Shown: in pieces, positions 1 through 7,293 of the stretch
Layout: the number at the start of each line of letters is the position of its first letter
Position numbering within the stretch: position 1 is the first letter of the stretch
The notes under the pieces: generated by a model
Database searches by the model: none
Seen by the model: the letters and a program-made list of their open reading frames with translations, nothing else
Told to the model about the DNA's origin: nothing
Translations under genes and position numbers: made by a program
Assembly: GCA_945907055.1 (NCBI GenBank)
Contig: CAMDSG010000036.1
Coordinates: 1-12,426, forward strand
Length of the DNA stretch: 12,426 nt
Direction: 5' to 3'
DNA from: Bifidobacterium breve
GTDB taxonomy: Bacteria > Actinomycetota > Acidimicrobiia > IMCC26256

Positions 1-24
1 CTCTATTACTGGCTCTATTACTGG
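1..24. repeat. 12-base tandem duplication at the tRNA 3' end
   Basis: The 12-mer CTCTATTACTGG occurs twice in a row (1-12 and 13-24). On the minus strand this is the encoded CCA tail of the neighbouring tRNA plus the nine bases after it, then the same CCA plus nine bases again. It could be a slippage duplication. The window edge prevents seeing whether more copies follow. Confidence 0.85.
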
Positions 25-99
25 TCGGGCTGACAGGATTTGAACCTGCGACCTTCGGTCCCCCAGACCGACGCGCTAACCAAGCTGCGCCACAGCCCG
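22..99 (-). tRNA. tRNA-Pro (anticodon GGG)
   Basis: Read on the minus strand, a full cloverleaf can be drawn. The acceptor stem CGGGCTG (99-93) pairs with CAGCCCG (32-26). The D stem is GCGC/GCGC. The anticodon stem TCGGT/ACCGA encloses the loop CTGGGGG, which gives anticodon GGG for proline codon CCC. The T arm is GCAGG TTCAAAT CCTGT. The discriminator is A (25), and CCA is encoded at 24-22. A C1-G72 pair opening with CGG is typical of bacterial proline tRNAs. It lies 33 bases downstream of the P450 gene on the same strand, so it may be read from that gene or from its own promoter. Confidence 0.96.
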
Positions 100-102
100 C
101 AA

Positions 103-118
103 CGCCTGCAAGCAGGCG
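103..118. other. perfect 16-base palindrome between P450 and tRNA-Pro
   Basis: CGCCTGCAAGCAGGCG is its own reverse complement. As RNA it would form a 6-bp stem with a 4-base loop. It sits in the 33 bases between the P450 stop and the mature tRNA 5' end. No T run follows on the minus strand, so it is a poor classical terminator. It could mark the P450 mRNA 3' end, or be a leader hairpin beside the RNase P cleavage site. Confidence 0.45.
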
Positions 119-129
119 AGGGAATGGTG

Positions 130-135
130 ATCTTA
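130..135 (-). promoter_or_regulatory. possible -10 hexamer for tRNA-Pro
   Basis: The minus strand reads TAAGAT here, overlapping the P450 stop codon, about 30 bases upstream of the mature tRNA 5' end. It fits an actinobacterial TANNNT -10 box. I see no convincing -35, so this is weak. Confidence 0.25.
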
Positions 136-1290
136 GCGGGCTACGAACCTGACAGGCAGGTGCGAGACGCCCCGAAGTAGAGGATTATGTGTACGAACCA
201 CATCTCCGTCCAACTCAATTCTCTCAACTCTAGATAGCAGTCCCTTCAGGAAGAGTGCCCCCTCCATCCGGGCTAGAGGTGCACCGAGACATAGGTGAAT
301 ACCAGATCCGAATGCAACATGGTCCATCGGATTGCGCTGGAGAAGAAAGCGATCTGGGTCCGGGTATTTACGTTCGTCGCGGTTCGCTGATCCATAGAGG
401 ACCATGACCTTCTGATCTGCTGGGATCGTCACGCCTCGAACCTCGGTCTCATTGAGCGTATTGCGGAAGAATCCCTGGATCGGAGAATCGAATCGGAGGG
501 CCTCCTCAATCGCTGCTGGAACGAGACTTGGGTCCGCCTTCAGCAGATCCCATTGCTCGGGGTTCGTGGCAAGAGCCAAGACAAGATTTCCAATCAAATT
601 TGTAGTTGTCTCATTTCCCGCAACCAGTAAAAGTATTGCAAACGAGACCAGATCGTTGTTGGAGAGAGTCTCACCATTGGCAGGGTCTATGAGCATGCTC
701 AGCAGGTCGTCTCCGGGAGCATCTCTGCGCTGAGTAATCGCATTCATAAAGTACTGAGCAAACTCAAAAACACTCGTCTCGACACGCAAGGATGTCTCGG
801 GATCAAGCCCTCCGCCTAGAGCATCAATCGTGTCATCTGACCAGCGCTTAAAGTCATCGCGGTCTTCGAACGGAACACCAAGCATGTCGGCGATTACACC
901 GATCGGGATTGGGTATGCGAGATTTGGGACAAGGTCTCCCCCGCCATTCGCAACGAAACTGTCAAGAAGTCCGTCAACTAAATCAGATACGCGAGGCCCC
1001 CACTCGTTGATTGCTCTAGGCGTAAATTCGCGTTGCGCCATTCGACGAAGGTGTGTGTGCTCCGGCGGATCAACGGAGATCATCATCGGTACCGGCCTCC
1101 ACTCAGTGCCGACACCCGCAGTTGAGGAGAAATTCTCATGGTCTCTTAAGACGCGTGTGACATCGTCATACCGACTCACCACCCAAAAACCATGCTCCTC
1201 GGACCTGTATACCGGAGCATTAGTTCTGAGGTTTCGGTATGCCGAGAAAGGGTCGGCGATCGTCTCTGGATCAAACGGGTTGTAGTTCAC
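133..1290 (-). CDS. cytochrome P450 (bacterial soluble class)
   Basis: This is a haem-thiolate monooxygenase of 385 residues, a normal length for soluble bacterial P450s that take electrons from ferredoxin. The expected landmarks are present: DPPEHTHLRR at 74-83, the I-helix oxygen-activation motif AGNETT at 224-229, the K-helix ExxR at E263-R266, and the haem-binding loop FGSGIHLCLG at 327-336 with ligand Cys334. There is no signal peptide or N-terminal anchor, so it should be cytoplasmic. The start is GTG at 1290, and the protein begins where the family usually does. A TAGCGT hexamer 8 bases upstream suggests a leaderless transcript separate from the genes before it. No ferredoxin or reductase gene is in view, so the redox partner must be elsewhere. 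The family assignment is secure; the substrate (lipid, terpenoid, steroid or other) cannot be read from the sequence. Confidence 0.95.
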   Translation of the reverse strand: MNYNPFDPETIADPFSAYRNLRTNAPVYRSEEHGFWVVSRYDDVTRVLRDHENFSSTAGVGTEWRPVPMMISVDPPEHTHLRRMAQREFTPRAINEWGPRVSDLVDGLLDSFVANGGGDLVPNLAYPIPIGVIADMLGVPFEDRDDFKRWSDDTIDALGGGLDPETSLRVETSVFEFAQYFMNAITQRRDAPGDDLLSMLIDPANGETLSNNDLVSFAILLLVAGNETTTNLIGNLVLALATNPEQWDLLKADPSLVPAAIEEALRFDSPIQGFFRNTLNETEVRGVTIPADQKVMVLYGSANRDERKYPDPDRFLLQRNPMDHVAFGSGIHLCLGAPLARMEGALFLKGLLSRVERIELDGDVVRTHNPLLRGVSHLPVRFVAR

Positions 1291-1298
1291 AGGCGGGC

Positions 1299-1304
1299 AC
1301 GCTA
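1299..1304 (-). promoter_or_regulatory. putative -10 box of P450, leaderless
   Basis: The minus strand reads TAGCGT followed by 8 bases and then the GTG start at 1290. No Shine-Dalgarno sequence is seen in between. A TANNNT hexamer this close to a start codon is the usual sign of a leaderless actinobacterial transcript. A possible -35 (TTGCTC) lies 15 bases upstream, a short spacing. Confidence 0.4.
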
Positions 1305-1381
1305 AATGGGTCCGCTCAGGAGCAACGAAATCTATTCAAGTTTTTGGGCCTAGAAAATTCTGGTTACAGAGAGTTCTGGCT

Positions 1382-1687
1382 CTAGTTAGCTAGCCAGGAG
1401 ATCCCTTGCCACACGCGCACTAGAAGGTAAAGCGCAACCCCTGCGGCGAGAACCTTGAGGTGCCAAGGAATCGGGAAGCGTTCTTCCTCTCCCTCGCCAA
1501 GAAGTGCCTCCGCTCGCTCCTGAAGCGCCCCTACCTCTAATGGACGCCCGCAGGTTGGGCATGCGGAGTTCTGCCCAACCAAACCAGGGCTGATGTAACG
1601 ATCACAGTCGACGCAGAATGGCACTTCCTTATTGGAGCACACGCCTGGCCCGAAAGCAGCCATTGGCGCAATCAAACCCATACCCAC
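1382..1687 (-). CDS. small zinc-ribbon protein with one C-terminal membrane helix
   Basis: This is an uncharacterised protein of up to 101 residues. Two CxxC pairs (CVDC at 25-28 and CPTC at 43-46) form a zinc ribbon. A charged linker with a likely short helix (about 53-71, rich in E) follows, then one hydrophobic segment (about 75-98, LKVLAAGVALYLLVRVW) ending at the C-terminus. It looks like a tail-anchored protein with the ribbon in the cytoplasm. The start is uncertain: GTG at 1687, ATG at 1681, ATG at 1663 or GTG at 1624 are all in frame. The first 20 residues look unstructured, and a start at 1624 (80 residues) would put the ribbon at the N-terminus. It follows the carboxylase gene by 23 bases or more and is probably cotranscribed. 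No function can be assigned. Confidence 0.75.
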   Translation of the reverse strand: MGMGLIAPMAAFGPGVCSNKEVPFCVDCDRYISPGLVGQNSACPTCGRPLEVGALQERAEALLGEGEEERFPIPWHLKVLAAGVALYLLVRVWQGISWLAN

Positions 1688-1710
1688 GCTGCGCCATTAC
1701 CGAACGATCC

Positions 1711-3243
1711 CTAGACAGGTGGAACCCCATGCCGGCGTTCGAAGACTTCACGCACGCGCCTGCTCGCTATGGCGTATCGGGCAATGAGCTCTCCTCGCAG
1801 GTCTTCAGGCTGAACGACAGCATCGATAATCATCTCGGACGCGAGGTGGAGAAGGTTTACATCCTCTACGTACTCGGCTCGTTTCTCTGCAATAAAGGCA
1901 GAGCGTTCATCGGGATCCTCAATAGATTGAATACGGTTGTAGAAGACTGCATTTACAGCAGGCTCAGGCCCCATCACGGCAATCTCCGCACTCGGTAAAG
2001 CCAGCACTGCGTCAGGGTCAAATGCAGGGCCGCACATGGCGTAGAGACCAGCTCCATATGCTTTACGGAGAATCACAGATATCTTTGGAACAGTCGCCTC
2101 TGCCACGGCTGTAATCATCTTTGCGCCGTGTCGAATGATGCCTTGTCTCTCTACCTGGCTACCGATCATAAACCCGGGAACATCCGCTAAGAACAGAAGT
2201 TGGACGCCGAACGCATCACAGAGCCAGATGAACCTTGCGGCTTTATCCGCCGAGTCAACGAAGAGCACGCCCCCGAGGTGAGCGGGATTATTGGCAATAA
2301 TTCCTATTGGCCTTCCGTCTAGGCGTGCAAACCCAGTGACAAGTTCACGAGCAAAACGAGGCTTCGCCTCAAAGAAAGAATCTGCATCGACCAAGACCTC
2401 AATTACACGCCGCACGTCGTAGGAGCGACGCTCTTCATCCGGAATCACATCGGCGATCGCCTTGGCTCCAGATGCGGGTTCAAGGGCTGCCGATAATGGA
2501 GGGGCTTCTCTAAAGGAGGTAGGCAGGTACGAGAGCCAATGGCGAGCAGCGTCTACAGCAGCATCATCATCGACAACGAGATTGTCGCCGCAGCCACTCA
2601 CAGTTGCATGCATTAGCGCGCCGCCCATCTCCTCGAGCGTCACCTCTTCTCCTATTACTTCTTGGGCCATGCGAGGCGACCCCAAATACATTGACGCGTT
2701 TCCTTCGACCATGAAAACAACATCACAGAATGCGGGAATGTAGGCACCACCAGCTGCGGATGGCCCGAACAAGCAGCAGACCTGAGGTACTCGCCCGGAC
2801 AAGCGGACCTGGTTCGCAAATATGCGTCCTGCTCCTCTGCGACCCGGAAACAGCTCCACCTGATCGGTGATACGTGCTCCTGCCGAATCCACTAAGTAGA
2901 CGACCGGAACTTCATGCTTAAGCGCATACTCTGTAAGGCGGAGAATTTTCTCAACAGTTCTTGCACCCCATGATCCTGCTTTTACTGTTGGGTCGTTCGC
3001 CATTACGCATACAGGCCTGCCGTCGATAAAACCGGTACCGGTAATTACCCCATCGGCGGGCAGAGCCTCTGCCGAAGCATTAGCTAGCAGAGCGTCCTCA
3101 ACGAAACTGCCCTCGTCTAAAAGCCGACCTATGCGTTCACGCACAAAACGCTTGTTCTGAGATGCAAGTTTGCCGGCATCCTTCTCAAGATTTCCAGCGA
3201 GAGCACGCGTTGTAGCAGTCTCGAACTCCTCAGCACCCTTCAC
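1711..3243 (-). CDS. acyl-CoA carboxylase, carboxyltransferase (beta) subunit
   Basis: This protein is related to propionyl-CoA and methylcrotonyl-CoA carboxylase beta chains. The family moves carboxyl from carboxybiotin to an acyl-CoA, in fatty-acid, mycolate or branched amino-acid metabolism. Numbered from GTG 3243 (510 residues), SAGARI is at 120-125, the N-lobe glycine turn GPSAAGGAY at 160-168, and the C-lobe acyl/biotin site motif VPGFMIG at 355-361, followed by GIIRHGAK. Both crotonase-like lobes are complete. I chose GTG 3243 because a G-rich run (GGGGGGG, then CAAT) precedes it and the protein then has family length. A TTG at 3348 would add 35 unconvincing residues and overlap der by 53 bases. 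There is no biotin carboxylase or biotin carrier gene in the window, so the alpha subunit is encoded elsewhere. Substrate not determined. Confidence 0.93.
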   Translation of the reverse strand: MKGAEEFETATTRALAGNLEKDAGKLASQNKRFVRERIGRLLDEGSFVEDALLANASAEALPADGVITGTGFIDGRPVCVMANDPTVKAGSWGARTVEKILRLTEYALKHEVPVVYLVDSAGARITDQVELFPGRRGAGRIFANQVRLSGRVPQVCCLFGPSAAGGAYIPAFCDVVFMVEGNASMYLGSPRMAQEVIGEEVTLEEMGGALMHATVSGCGDNLVVDDDAAVDAARHWLSYLPTSFREAPPLSAALEPASGAKAIADVIPDEERRSYDVRRVIEVLVDADSFFEAKPRFARELVTGFARLDGRPIGIIANNPAHLGGVLFVDSADKAARFIWLCDAFGVQLLFLADVPGFMIGSQVERQGIIRHGAKMITAVAEATVPKISVILRKAYGAGLYAMCGPAFDPDAVLALPSAEIAVMGPEPAVNAVFYNRIQSIEDPDERSAFIAEKRAEYVEDVNLLHLASEMIIDAVVQPEDLRGELIARYAIASRRVREVFERRHGVPPV

Positions 3244-3295
3244 ATTGCCCCCCCGGTAATCTCCGTCTGGAAAGAAATCAAATGAAAATTTGGAA

Positions 3296-4630
3296 TTAGG
3301 ACGCCCGCTGTCGAACGCGAATCTTGATAGGAGTTGGCCCGAGGTCAAACTCCTCTCTAAGTGATCGCTCTATGTAACGCAGATAAGAAGGCGGAAGCGG
3401 TCGTGTCGCAAAGATCGTGAATGTCGGCGGCTCGGATGCACCCTGGGTTGCGTAAAGAATACGCGTCCTGTGCTTGCGATCGAGGGGTGGTGGGTGCTTC
3501 TGCTGAAGCTCTCGCATCACCTTGTTCAACGCAGCAGTGGGGACTCGAGCATGGTAGGCCTCTTCGGCTTGCCTTAGGGCCGGGAGAACATCCTTCAGGC
3601 TTCGCCCTGTGAGAGCAGAGATCTTCAGCACCGGAGCGTATGAAAGGAAGCCGAGCCTGTCGTATACATCGGCGAGAACCTGTGGACGATCTTCAGTAGC
3701 GATGAGATCCCATTTGTTCATAACGATGACTATTGCAGTACCTGCAGCATCAATTCGCTCCCCGAGGCGTTGATCTTGATGAGAGACCCCCTGCTGTGCA
3801 TCAATCACAAGCAGAGCGGCATCGGCCTTGTCGACAGCCTGAAGCGCACGAACAACCGAGTAGTACTCGGCATTCTCATCGACTCGACTACGGCGGCGCA
3901 TTCCAGCTGTATCGATGAATCTCAGCGGTCCCTCGGGAGTCTCAACAACTGTGTCAATAGTGTCTCTGGTGGTTCCAGGCATATCGTGAACAACGGAGCG
4001 CTCGTCACCGACAATACGGTTAAAAAGCGTGCTCTTGCCCACATTGGGCCTTCCAACGATTGCGATAGCGAATAGGTGATCATCGGGCCCACCAGCATCC
4101 GGAACCTCAGGCTCTGGGGGCAACTCGGCGACGACGGCATCAAGAACATCGCCGCTGCCACGCCCGTGAATTGCAGAGACGGGGAACGGGACTCCCAGAC
4201 CAAGACTTGAAGCACTCCATATCTCTAACTCGCGCTTCTCATCGTCGACCTTGTTGACGACCAATAAAACGGGCTTCCCAGCGCGTTGCAGAATTCGGGC
4301 AATGGCTGAATCCTGCTCAAGCACACCCACCATCACATCCACGACCATCACAAGGACATCAGCCTCGCGAATTGCGCGCTCAGCTTGAAGGCTGACTTGA
4401 TGAGCGAGCGGTTCGTCTGTGTCAATCCAACCACCGGTGTCGAGAACTATGAACCGCCTACCGTTCCACTCAGCATCGAGACTCTTGCGATCCCGCGTAA
4501 CTCCGGGCATCTCTTCAACGATTGTCGCGCGGCGCCCAATAAAACGATTGACCAAGGTGCTCTTACCAACGTTGGGTCGCCCAACGATGGCCACTACTGG
4601 CAAGTCGCTACTTGCTCCAAAATCCTTCAT
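3296..4630 (-). CDS. der: ribosome biogenesis GTPase Der (EngA)
   Basis: Der is an essential GTPase with two tandem G domains that acts in 50S ribosomal subunit maturation. Its 444 residues match family length. G domain 1 has GRPNVGKS at 17-24, DTGG at 64-67, NKVD at 126-129 and SAI at 152-154. G domain 2 has GRPNVGKS at 193-200, DTAG at 240-243, NKWD at 305-308 and SALTG at 338-342. The remaining C-terminal part (about 350-444) is the KH-like domain. The ATG overlaps the stop of the upstream DUF512 gene as ATGA, and a GGAGG lies 10 bases before it inside that gene, so the two are translationally coupled. A short acidic and Pro-rich linker (about 171-184) joins the G domains. No unusual residues were seen. 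Confidence 0.98.
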   Translation of the reverse strand: MKDFGASSDLPVVAIVGRPNVGKSTLVNRFIGRRATIVEEMPGVTRDRKSLDAEWNGRRFIVLDTGGWIDTDEPLAHQVSLQAERAIREADVLVMVVDVMVGVLEQDSAIARILQRAGKPVLLVVNKVDDEKRELEIWSASSLGLGVPFPVSAIHGRGSGDVLDAVVAELPPEPEVPDAGGPDDHLFAIAIVGRPNVGKSTLFNRIVGDERSVVHDMPGTTRDTIDTVVETPEGPLRFIDTAGMRRRSRVDENAEYYSVVRALQAVDKADAALLVIDAQQGVSHQDQRLGERIDAAGTAIVIVMNKWDLIATEDRPQVLADVYDRLGFLSYAPVLKISALTGRSLKDVLPALRQAEEAYHARVPTAALNKVMRELQQKHPPPLDRKHRTRILYATQGASEPPTFTIFATRPLPPSYLRYIERSLREEFDLGPTPIKIRVRQRAS

Positions 4631-6069
4631 CTAGCTAAAGCCTCCACAAGCGCGACGCCGTTCGTCGCTACTACCTCGACTGCGGGAACCAAGTCGGCTA
4701 CGCCCATTCCGTCAAGGAATCGATCATTGGAGAGGGCAACATCGGGAAGGATGATTCGCTCTCCATTTTTGAAATTCGCAATAGCTGCAGCAATATCTGC
4801 CCCAGTCATTAACCCAGTAACCCCAATGTTGCCACCGAAGAAGCGATTCCCTACGACCAGCGTCGTAATGGGGACCCCCGCGAGAGTACTTAACTCTGCG
4901 AGTAACGGCGAAAGTACTGCATCTCCGTAGGCGCCGGTCAACAAGACAACAGGAGCATCGGCGCGTCTTGAGTCTCGAACCTTCAGCAAATCAAGGCCCA
5001 TAAGAGATTTGGGCGCCCTCGCAGCGCGATAACCCTCTGCGGGGGCACCATCTACCCATGCAAAGAACCCGGATCGAGTGCCGGTTCCGGTCGGGGCATC
5101 TATGGGTACTCCTCCACTCGGCGCGCCGACATCAGCCGAACGCCGAGCAATCGTTTCTCTTACCTCTGAGATGAACGTGGCGGCCATGCCAATTCCGTTC
5201 TCGTGCTGGAGGCATTCGTCGTAGGCCTCGAGTTCAGGAAACGGCTTACCCGCCATTAGGTAGTACTCGTCACCTAAGTAGACCATTCGGCGCCCGAGTA
5301 CCTCAGTGAACACCCCCTGCCATCCCTCAACGGCCTCAACTACCCTCAGCGCCTCAGCAGCCGTGTGCTCGCGCATCTCAGGCTCGGTGTTGAATGCGCT
5401 TACCCCAAGGGGAACTACACCCACGGTGGAGAGTCCAGAGAAGCGCTCAAGAATGCCGAGCATGGTGTCATCGAGAATCTCTGCATCGTTGACTCCAGGG
5501 CACACAACTACTTGGCCATGAACATCGATGCCCCCATCGAGCAGGGCCTCTAACCACCGAAGGCTTGTTGCTCCTCGTCGATTGCGCAGCAGGTGGGTCC
5601 TCACATCAGGATCAGTCGCGTGGATGCTCACATAGAGAGGAGATAGTCGCTCGGTGATGACCCGCTCTAGATCCGCCTCTGTAAAACGCGTGAGCGTAGT
5701 GAAGTTGCCGTACAGAAATGAGAGTCTGTAATCGTCGTCCTTGAGGGAGAGACTTTTTCGCATCCCCGGCGGCAGTTGATGAATAAAACAAAATGGACAG
5801 TGGTTGTCACAGGTGCGCACTCGATCGAATACGGCACTAGCCAACTCAACCCCTAAGGGCTCCCCTGCCATCTTCTCGACGAGAACGGTTCTCTCAATCC
5901 CGCCTCTCCTTATCTCAAACTCCACATCGGCCTCATCAGACTGAATCTGATACCGGATCACATCTCGGATGGCCTCGCCATTTACGAGGAGAATCTCATC
6001 CCCCGCTATGAGTCCGGCGAGAGCAGCAGGAGACCCGGGCGCGACAGTAGAGACACGAGCGGAGGACAT
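4627..6069 (-). CDS. PDZ / radical-SAM / DUF512 protein
   Basis: This is a 480-residue iron-sulfur protein of the DUF512 family, for which I know no established reaction. An N-terminal PDZ-like domain (about 1-65, with APGSPAALAGL and the GDEILLVNG strand) is followed by a radical-SAM core. Its cluster motif is CDNHCPFC, giving Cys87, Cys91 and Cys94 in CxxxCxxC spacing. The C-terminal DUF512 region starts near 280 (HENGIGM at 289-295) and runs to the end. It should bind a 4Fe-4S cluster and S-adenosylmethionine in the cytoplasm. It is the first gene of a minus-strand operon with der, and the coupling ATGA junction hints at a role near ribosome maturation, which is inference only. The start is ATG 6069, with a TAGACT hexamer 7 bases upstream and no Shine-Dalgarno site, so the transcript is probably leaderless. 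Confidence 0.93.
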   Translation of the reverse strand: MSSARVSTVAPGSPAALAGLIAGDEILLVNGEAIRDVIRYQIQSDEADVEFEIRRGGIERTVLVEKMAGEPLGVELASAVFDRVRTCDNHCPFCFIHQLPPGMRKSLSLKDDDYRLSFLYGNFTTLTRFTEADLERVITERLSPLYVSIHATDPDVRTHLLRNRRGATSLRWLEALLDGGIDVHGQVVVCPGVNDAEILDDTMLGILERFSGLSTVGVVPLGVSAFNTEPEMREHTAAEALRVVEAVEGWQGVFTEVLGRRMVYLGDEYYLMAGKPFPELEAYDECLQHENGIGMAATFISEVRETIARRSADVGAPSGGVPIDAPTGTGTRSGFFAWVDGAPAEGYRAARAPKSLMGLDLLKVRDSRRADAPVVLLTGAYGDAVLSPLLAELSTLAGVPITTLVVGNRFFGGNIGVTGLMTGADIAAAIANFKNGERIILPDVALSNDRFLDGMGVADLVPAVEVVATNGVALVEALAR

Positions 6070-6076
6070 ATAAGTG

Positions 6077-6082
6077 AGTCTA
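6077..6082 (-). promoter_or_regulatory. putative -10 box, leaderless promoter of the DUF512-der operon
   Basis: The minus strand reads TAGACT, then 7 bases (CACTTAT), then the ATG at 6069. The short distance leaves no room for a ribosome site, and none is seen. No clear -35 is visible. Confidence 0.45.
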
Positions 6083-6102
6083 GGGGACAGCCCTCGCGGC
6101 GG

Positions 6103-6108
6103 TAGCCT
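6103..6108 (+). promoter_or_regulatory. putative -10 box, leaderless promoter of ispH
   Basis: TAGCCT stands 6 bases before the ATG of ispH (6115). The AGGG directly against the ATG is too close to serve as a Shine-Dalgarno site. With the opposite-facing TAGACT at 6077-6082 it makes a compact divergent promoter pair in a 45-base gap. Confidence 0.45.
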
Positions 6109-6114
6109 GCAGGG

Positions 6115-7182
6115 ATGGCCGTTCGTCGTGTTCTACTCGCTGAGCCCCGTGGATTCTGCGCAGGGGTAGAGATGGCAATCAAAGCACTCTCATGGATGGT
6201 CCGTGTTTTCGAGGCCCCTGTTTACTGCTACCACGAGATTGTGCATAACCAAATCGTCGTCGATCGCTTCCGCGAGTTGGGTGTCATCTTCGTCGATACA
6301 GTCGACGAAGTCCCTGAAGGAGCGCCCCTCATGCTCTCCGCTCACGGATCGGCGCCAGAGGTTGTCATAGCGGCACGCGACCACGGCAGATTTGTAGTCA
6401 ATGCAGTCTGCCCTCTGGTAACCAAGGTCCACCACGAAGCCAAGACTCGCGCTCGCAAGGGCTACACGGTTCTCTATGTTGGTCATGCAGGGCACGACGA
6501 AGCAGTCGGGACTCTTGCCGAGGCACCCGAAGCCATACGCCTAGTGGAACACCCCGAGGATATTGAAGCGATAGCGGCAACGATTGCCGACCCCTCGCGG
6601 GTAGCGCTGCTAGCGCAGACAACTCTGGCCATGGGCGACTGGACGGACGTTATGGATGAGGCGCGTGAGCGATTCCCTGATCTCTGGACCGCGTCTCGTA
6701 ATGATCTCTGTTTTGCCACTACCAATCGCCAAGAGGCACTTACGCTTATCGCCGATCGCTCCGATGCTGTAATCGTTATTGGAAGTGCAAACTCATCGAA
6801 CACGCTGGCCCTCGCAAAGGTCGCCGAGAGCGCTGGCTCGCGCATTGTTCTGCGCATCGATGGACCAGAGGAACTTGATCTAAAGATGATCGGCGATGCC
6901 GAGATCGTAGGAGTCACAGCGGGGGCCTCCGCTCCAGAGGAACTAGTAAACGCTGTGATTGCAAAGCTCGCGCCCTCAGAAGGTATCGAGAACGTGCGGG
7001 TTACTGACGAGGATGAGTATTTTCCACCGCCGCGAGAACTCAGAGAACTGCTCCCATCTCTTGACATCCTCCTCGCTGTCGCACTCGGAGGAGATCCAAA
7101 GAAAGCGCGAGAACTCGGTGGCGCCTTTCGAGACGACCGAACTGTCAGCGCCTCCGTGGTCCTTGAAACACTAAAGAACTAA
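6115..7182 (+). CDS. ispH: 4-hydroxy-3-methylbut-2-enyl diphosphate reductase (IspH)
   Basis: IspH is the last enzyme of the MEP isoprenoid pathway. It reduces HMBPP to isopentenyl and dimethylallyl diphosphate with a 4Fe-4S cluster in the cytoplasm. The three cluster cysteines are Cys15 (RGFCAG), Cys99 (NAVCP) and Cys199 (NDLCFATTNRQ). Substrate-site motifs are present: HEIVHN with His44, SAHG with His77, GHAGHDE with His127 and Glu129, QTT at 168-170, and GSANSSN at 223-229. The usual family end (PPPRELR, 304-310) is followed by about 45 more residues, which makes it 355 long against about 310-320 for E. coli-type enzymes. It is the only plus-strand gene here, and faces the DUF512 operon across 45 bases. 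Confidence 0.98.
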   Translation: MAVRRVLLAEPRGFCAGVEMAIKALSWMVRVFEAPVYCYHEIVHNQIVVDRFRELGVIFVDTVDEVPEGAPLMLSAHGSAPEVVIAARDHGRFVVNAVCPLVTKVHHEAKTRARKGYTVLYVGHAGHDEAVGTLAEAPEAIRLVEHPEDIEAIAATIADPSRVALLAQTTLAMGDWTDVMDEARERFPDLWTASRNDLCFATTNRQEALTLIADRSDAVIVIGSANSSNTLALAKVAESAGSRIVLRIDGPEELDLKMIGDAEIVGVTAGASAPEELVNAVIAKLAPSEGIENVRVTDEDEYFPPPRELRELLPSLDILLAVALGGDPKKARELGGAFRDDRTVSASVVLETLKN

Positions 7183-7235
7183 CAATGCTCGCGATAGATC
7201 TCGAGACAATCCGGGTCCCTCTGCATCTCATCAGC

Positions 7236-7280
7236 ACTAGCCGGCATGCTTCTCGGCGTATTACTTGCTAGTTATTTATC
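7236..7280 (+). terminator. possible terminator of ispH
   Basis: In the gap between the convergent genes ispH and plsC, ACTAGC (7236-7241) can pair with GCTAGT (7267-7272), followed by the T-rich TATTTATC. The loop is 25 bases, with only a small possible inner GCCG/CGGC pairing that competes for bases. It is a weak candidate. The rest of the 111-base gap holds nothing I can name. Confidence 0.25.
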
Positions 7281-7293
7281 GAGTTAGTGAAGC

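Noticed and set aside
1376..1397. Hairpin CTGGCT/AGCCAG at the end of the zinc-ribbon gene as a terminator
   Set aside because: The stem is only six pairs, overlaps the stop codon and has no T run after it on the minus strand.
3244..3348. TTG start at 3348 for the carboxylase
   Set aside because: It would add 35 residues without family resemblance and overlap der by 53 bases. The GTG at 3243 fits family length better.
4385..4930. 181-codon open frame on the plus strand
   Set aside because: It is antisense to der and the DUF512 gene, spans their junction, and has no recognisable domain or ribosome site.
6483..7067. 194-codon open frame on the minus strand
   Set aside because: It lies wholly antisense to ispH, whose motifs are unmistakable. 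The predicted protein is Ser/Arg-rich and low in complexity, as expected for a shadow frame.
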